Of a DNA stretch of 6,877 bases, positions 6,250 through 6,877 are shown one piece after another. Numbering within the stretch: position 1 is the first letter of the stretch; each line of letters starts with the position of its first letter. Source of the stretch: Nitrososphaerota archaeon. Lineage in GTDB: Archaea; Thermoproteota; Nitrososphaeria; Nitrososphaerales; CADDZS01. The stretch is from assembly GCA_027314685.1 (NCBI GenBank), contig DAHVAI010000420.1, positions 1 to 6,877 on the forward strand, in the 5' to 3' direction. A model generated the notes under the pieces. That model had not been told where the DNA came from, ran no database searches, and saw only the letters and a list, made by a program, of their open reading frames with translations. A program made the translations under genes and the position numbers.

Positions 6250-6877
6250 ATGGACGAAATGATGGAATCTGAGAGGATCGAGGCGATAATGCGAGCTGCA
6301 AGGCCGCAGGTCGCAGTGATAGGCGTTGGTGGCGCAGGCTGCAACATCGTCTCTTGGGTCAAAGAGAGAAAGGGCGGTGTATCGGGTGCAAAATTGATCG
6401 CCGCGAACACGGATGCAACTCACTTGAGCATTGTCAAGGCTGATCGGAGAGTCCTCCTGGGTGAAAAGTCGACCCGAGGAATGGGCGCAGGCGGATATCC
6501 GCAGAAAGGAGAGCAGGCCGCAAAGGAAAGTTTAGATCAGATAAGGAAAGACGCTGCGGGTTCAAACATCATCTACGTTGCAACTGGTCTTGGTGGTGGA
6601 ACTGGAACCGGAGCTTCGTGGGTTATCGCAAACGCGCTGCGGCCTACTGGAGCTCTCATGATTGGCGTTGTAACACTTCCTTTTGCCGTGGAACGATTCA
6701 GGTACAACAACGCAAAAGTCGGGTTGGAAAAACTGAAGGCCCAGTGCGACACAGTAGTCGTCTTGGATAACACCAAACTTGCAAAGGTTGCAGGCGACCT
6801 TCCTCTAAAGGAAGCTTTGGGTGTAGCAAACGAACTCGTCGGAGAATTCGTGAAAGGAATTACCGAGACCATCACGA
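6250..6877 (+). CDS. ftsZ: FtsZ-family tubulin-like GTPase, N-terminal part (truncated by window end)
   Basis: FtsZ polymerises with GTP into cytoskeletal filaments and forms the division ring in many archaea and bacteria. Numbered from ATG 6250, the nucleotide-binding domain shows VIGVGGAGCN at 23-32, NTDATHL at 53-59 and GMGAGGYPQKGEQAA at 77-91. The tubulin signature GLGGGTGTGAS is at 113-123. GVVTLPF follows at 139-145, VVVLDNTKLAKVAGDLP at 169-185 and EFVKGITETIT at 199-209. The catalytic T7 loop and C-terminal domain lie beyond the window. The loop after TLPF reads AVERFRYNNA, where archaeal and bacterial FtsZ usually have an EG-containing segment one residue longer. The frame is also open upstream to TAG 6214, so TTG 6220 could start the protein with ten extra residues, and a TATA-like box fits that. 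ATG 6259 and 6262 are other candidates. In archaea that divide with Cdv proteins the role of FtsZ is unclear. Confidence 0.93.
   Translation, partial: MDEMMESERIEAIMRAARPQVAVIGVGGAGCNIVSWVKERKGGVSGAKLIAANTDATHLSIVKADRRVLLGEKSTRGMGAGGYPQKGEQAAKESLDQIRKDAAGSNIIYVATGLGGGTGTGASWVIANALRPTGALMIGVVTLPFAVERFRYNNAKVGLEKLKAQCDTVVVLDNTKLAKVAGDLPLKEALGVANELVGEFVKGITETIT

Overview
All recognisable genes in this window lie on the plus strand, and the gene content is archaeal. The strongest evidence is a DNA-replication cassette of primase large subunit (PriL), primase small subunit (PriS) and a GINS subunit. It is followed by a tubulin-superfamily FtsZ that runs off the right edge. Frequent TTG starts, tight gene spacing and TATA-like AT-rich boxes close to start codons fit an archaeon. 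The PriS cysteine pattern and the FtsZ flavour make a TACK-group archaeon (Nitrososphaerota/Thaumarchaeota or a relative) my best guess. That lineage call is inference from memory and not a phylogeny.

Layout. (1) 1-1140: a YeiH/UPF0324 putative sulfate-exporter-type membrane protein, possibly truncated at its 5' end by the window edge. (2) 1247-2691: three closely packed molybdenum-cofactor genes: MoaC (cyclic pyranopterin monophosphate synthase), a MoaB/MogA-type adenylyltransferase and MoaE (large subunit of molybdopterin synthase). MoaA, MoaD and MoeA are not in the window. (3) 2741-5524: priL, priS and a Gins51/Gins15-type gene. priL and priS overlap by 19 nt, and priS and the GINS gene are 7 nt apart. 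These proteins supply the replicative primase and a part of the CMG helicase. (4) 5525-6249: mostly non-coding, but it holds an overlooked 49-residue zinc-ribbon ORF (5963-6112), a T-tract possible terminator and promoter-like boxes. (5) 6250-6877: the N-terminal GTPase part of ftsZ.

Four points deserve a second look. PriL has only three cysteines, and the position where I expect the second Fe-S ligand is serine. PriS carries an extra four-cysteine zinc-ribbon insertion next to its normal zinc knuckle, and has Asn where I expect the conserved nucleotide-binding His. The small zinc-ribbon gene sits in a different frame from a longer spurious ORF. The roughly 440 bp between the GINS gene and the zinc-ribbon ORF has no convincing gene but contains a G-rich run and nested inverted repeats.
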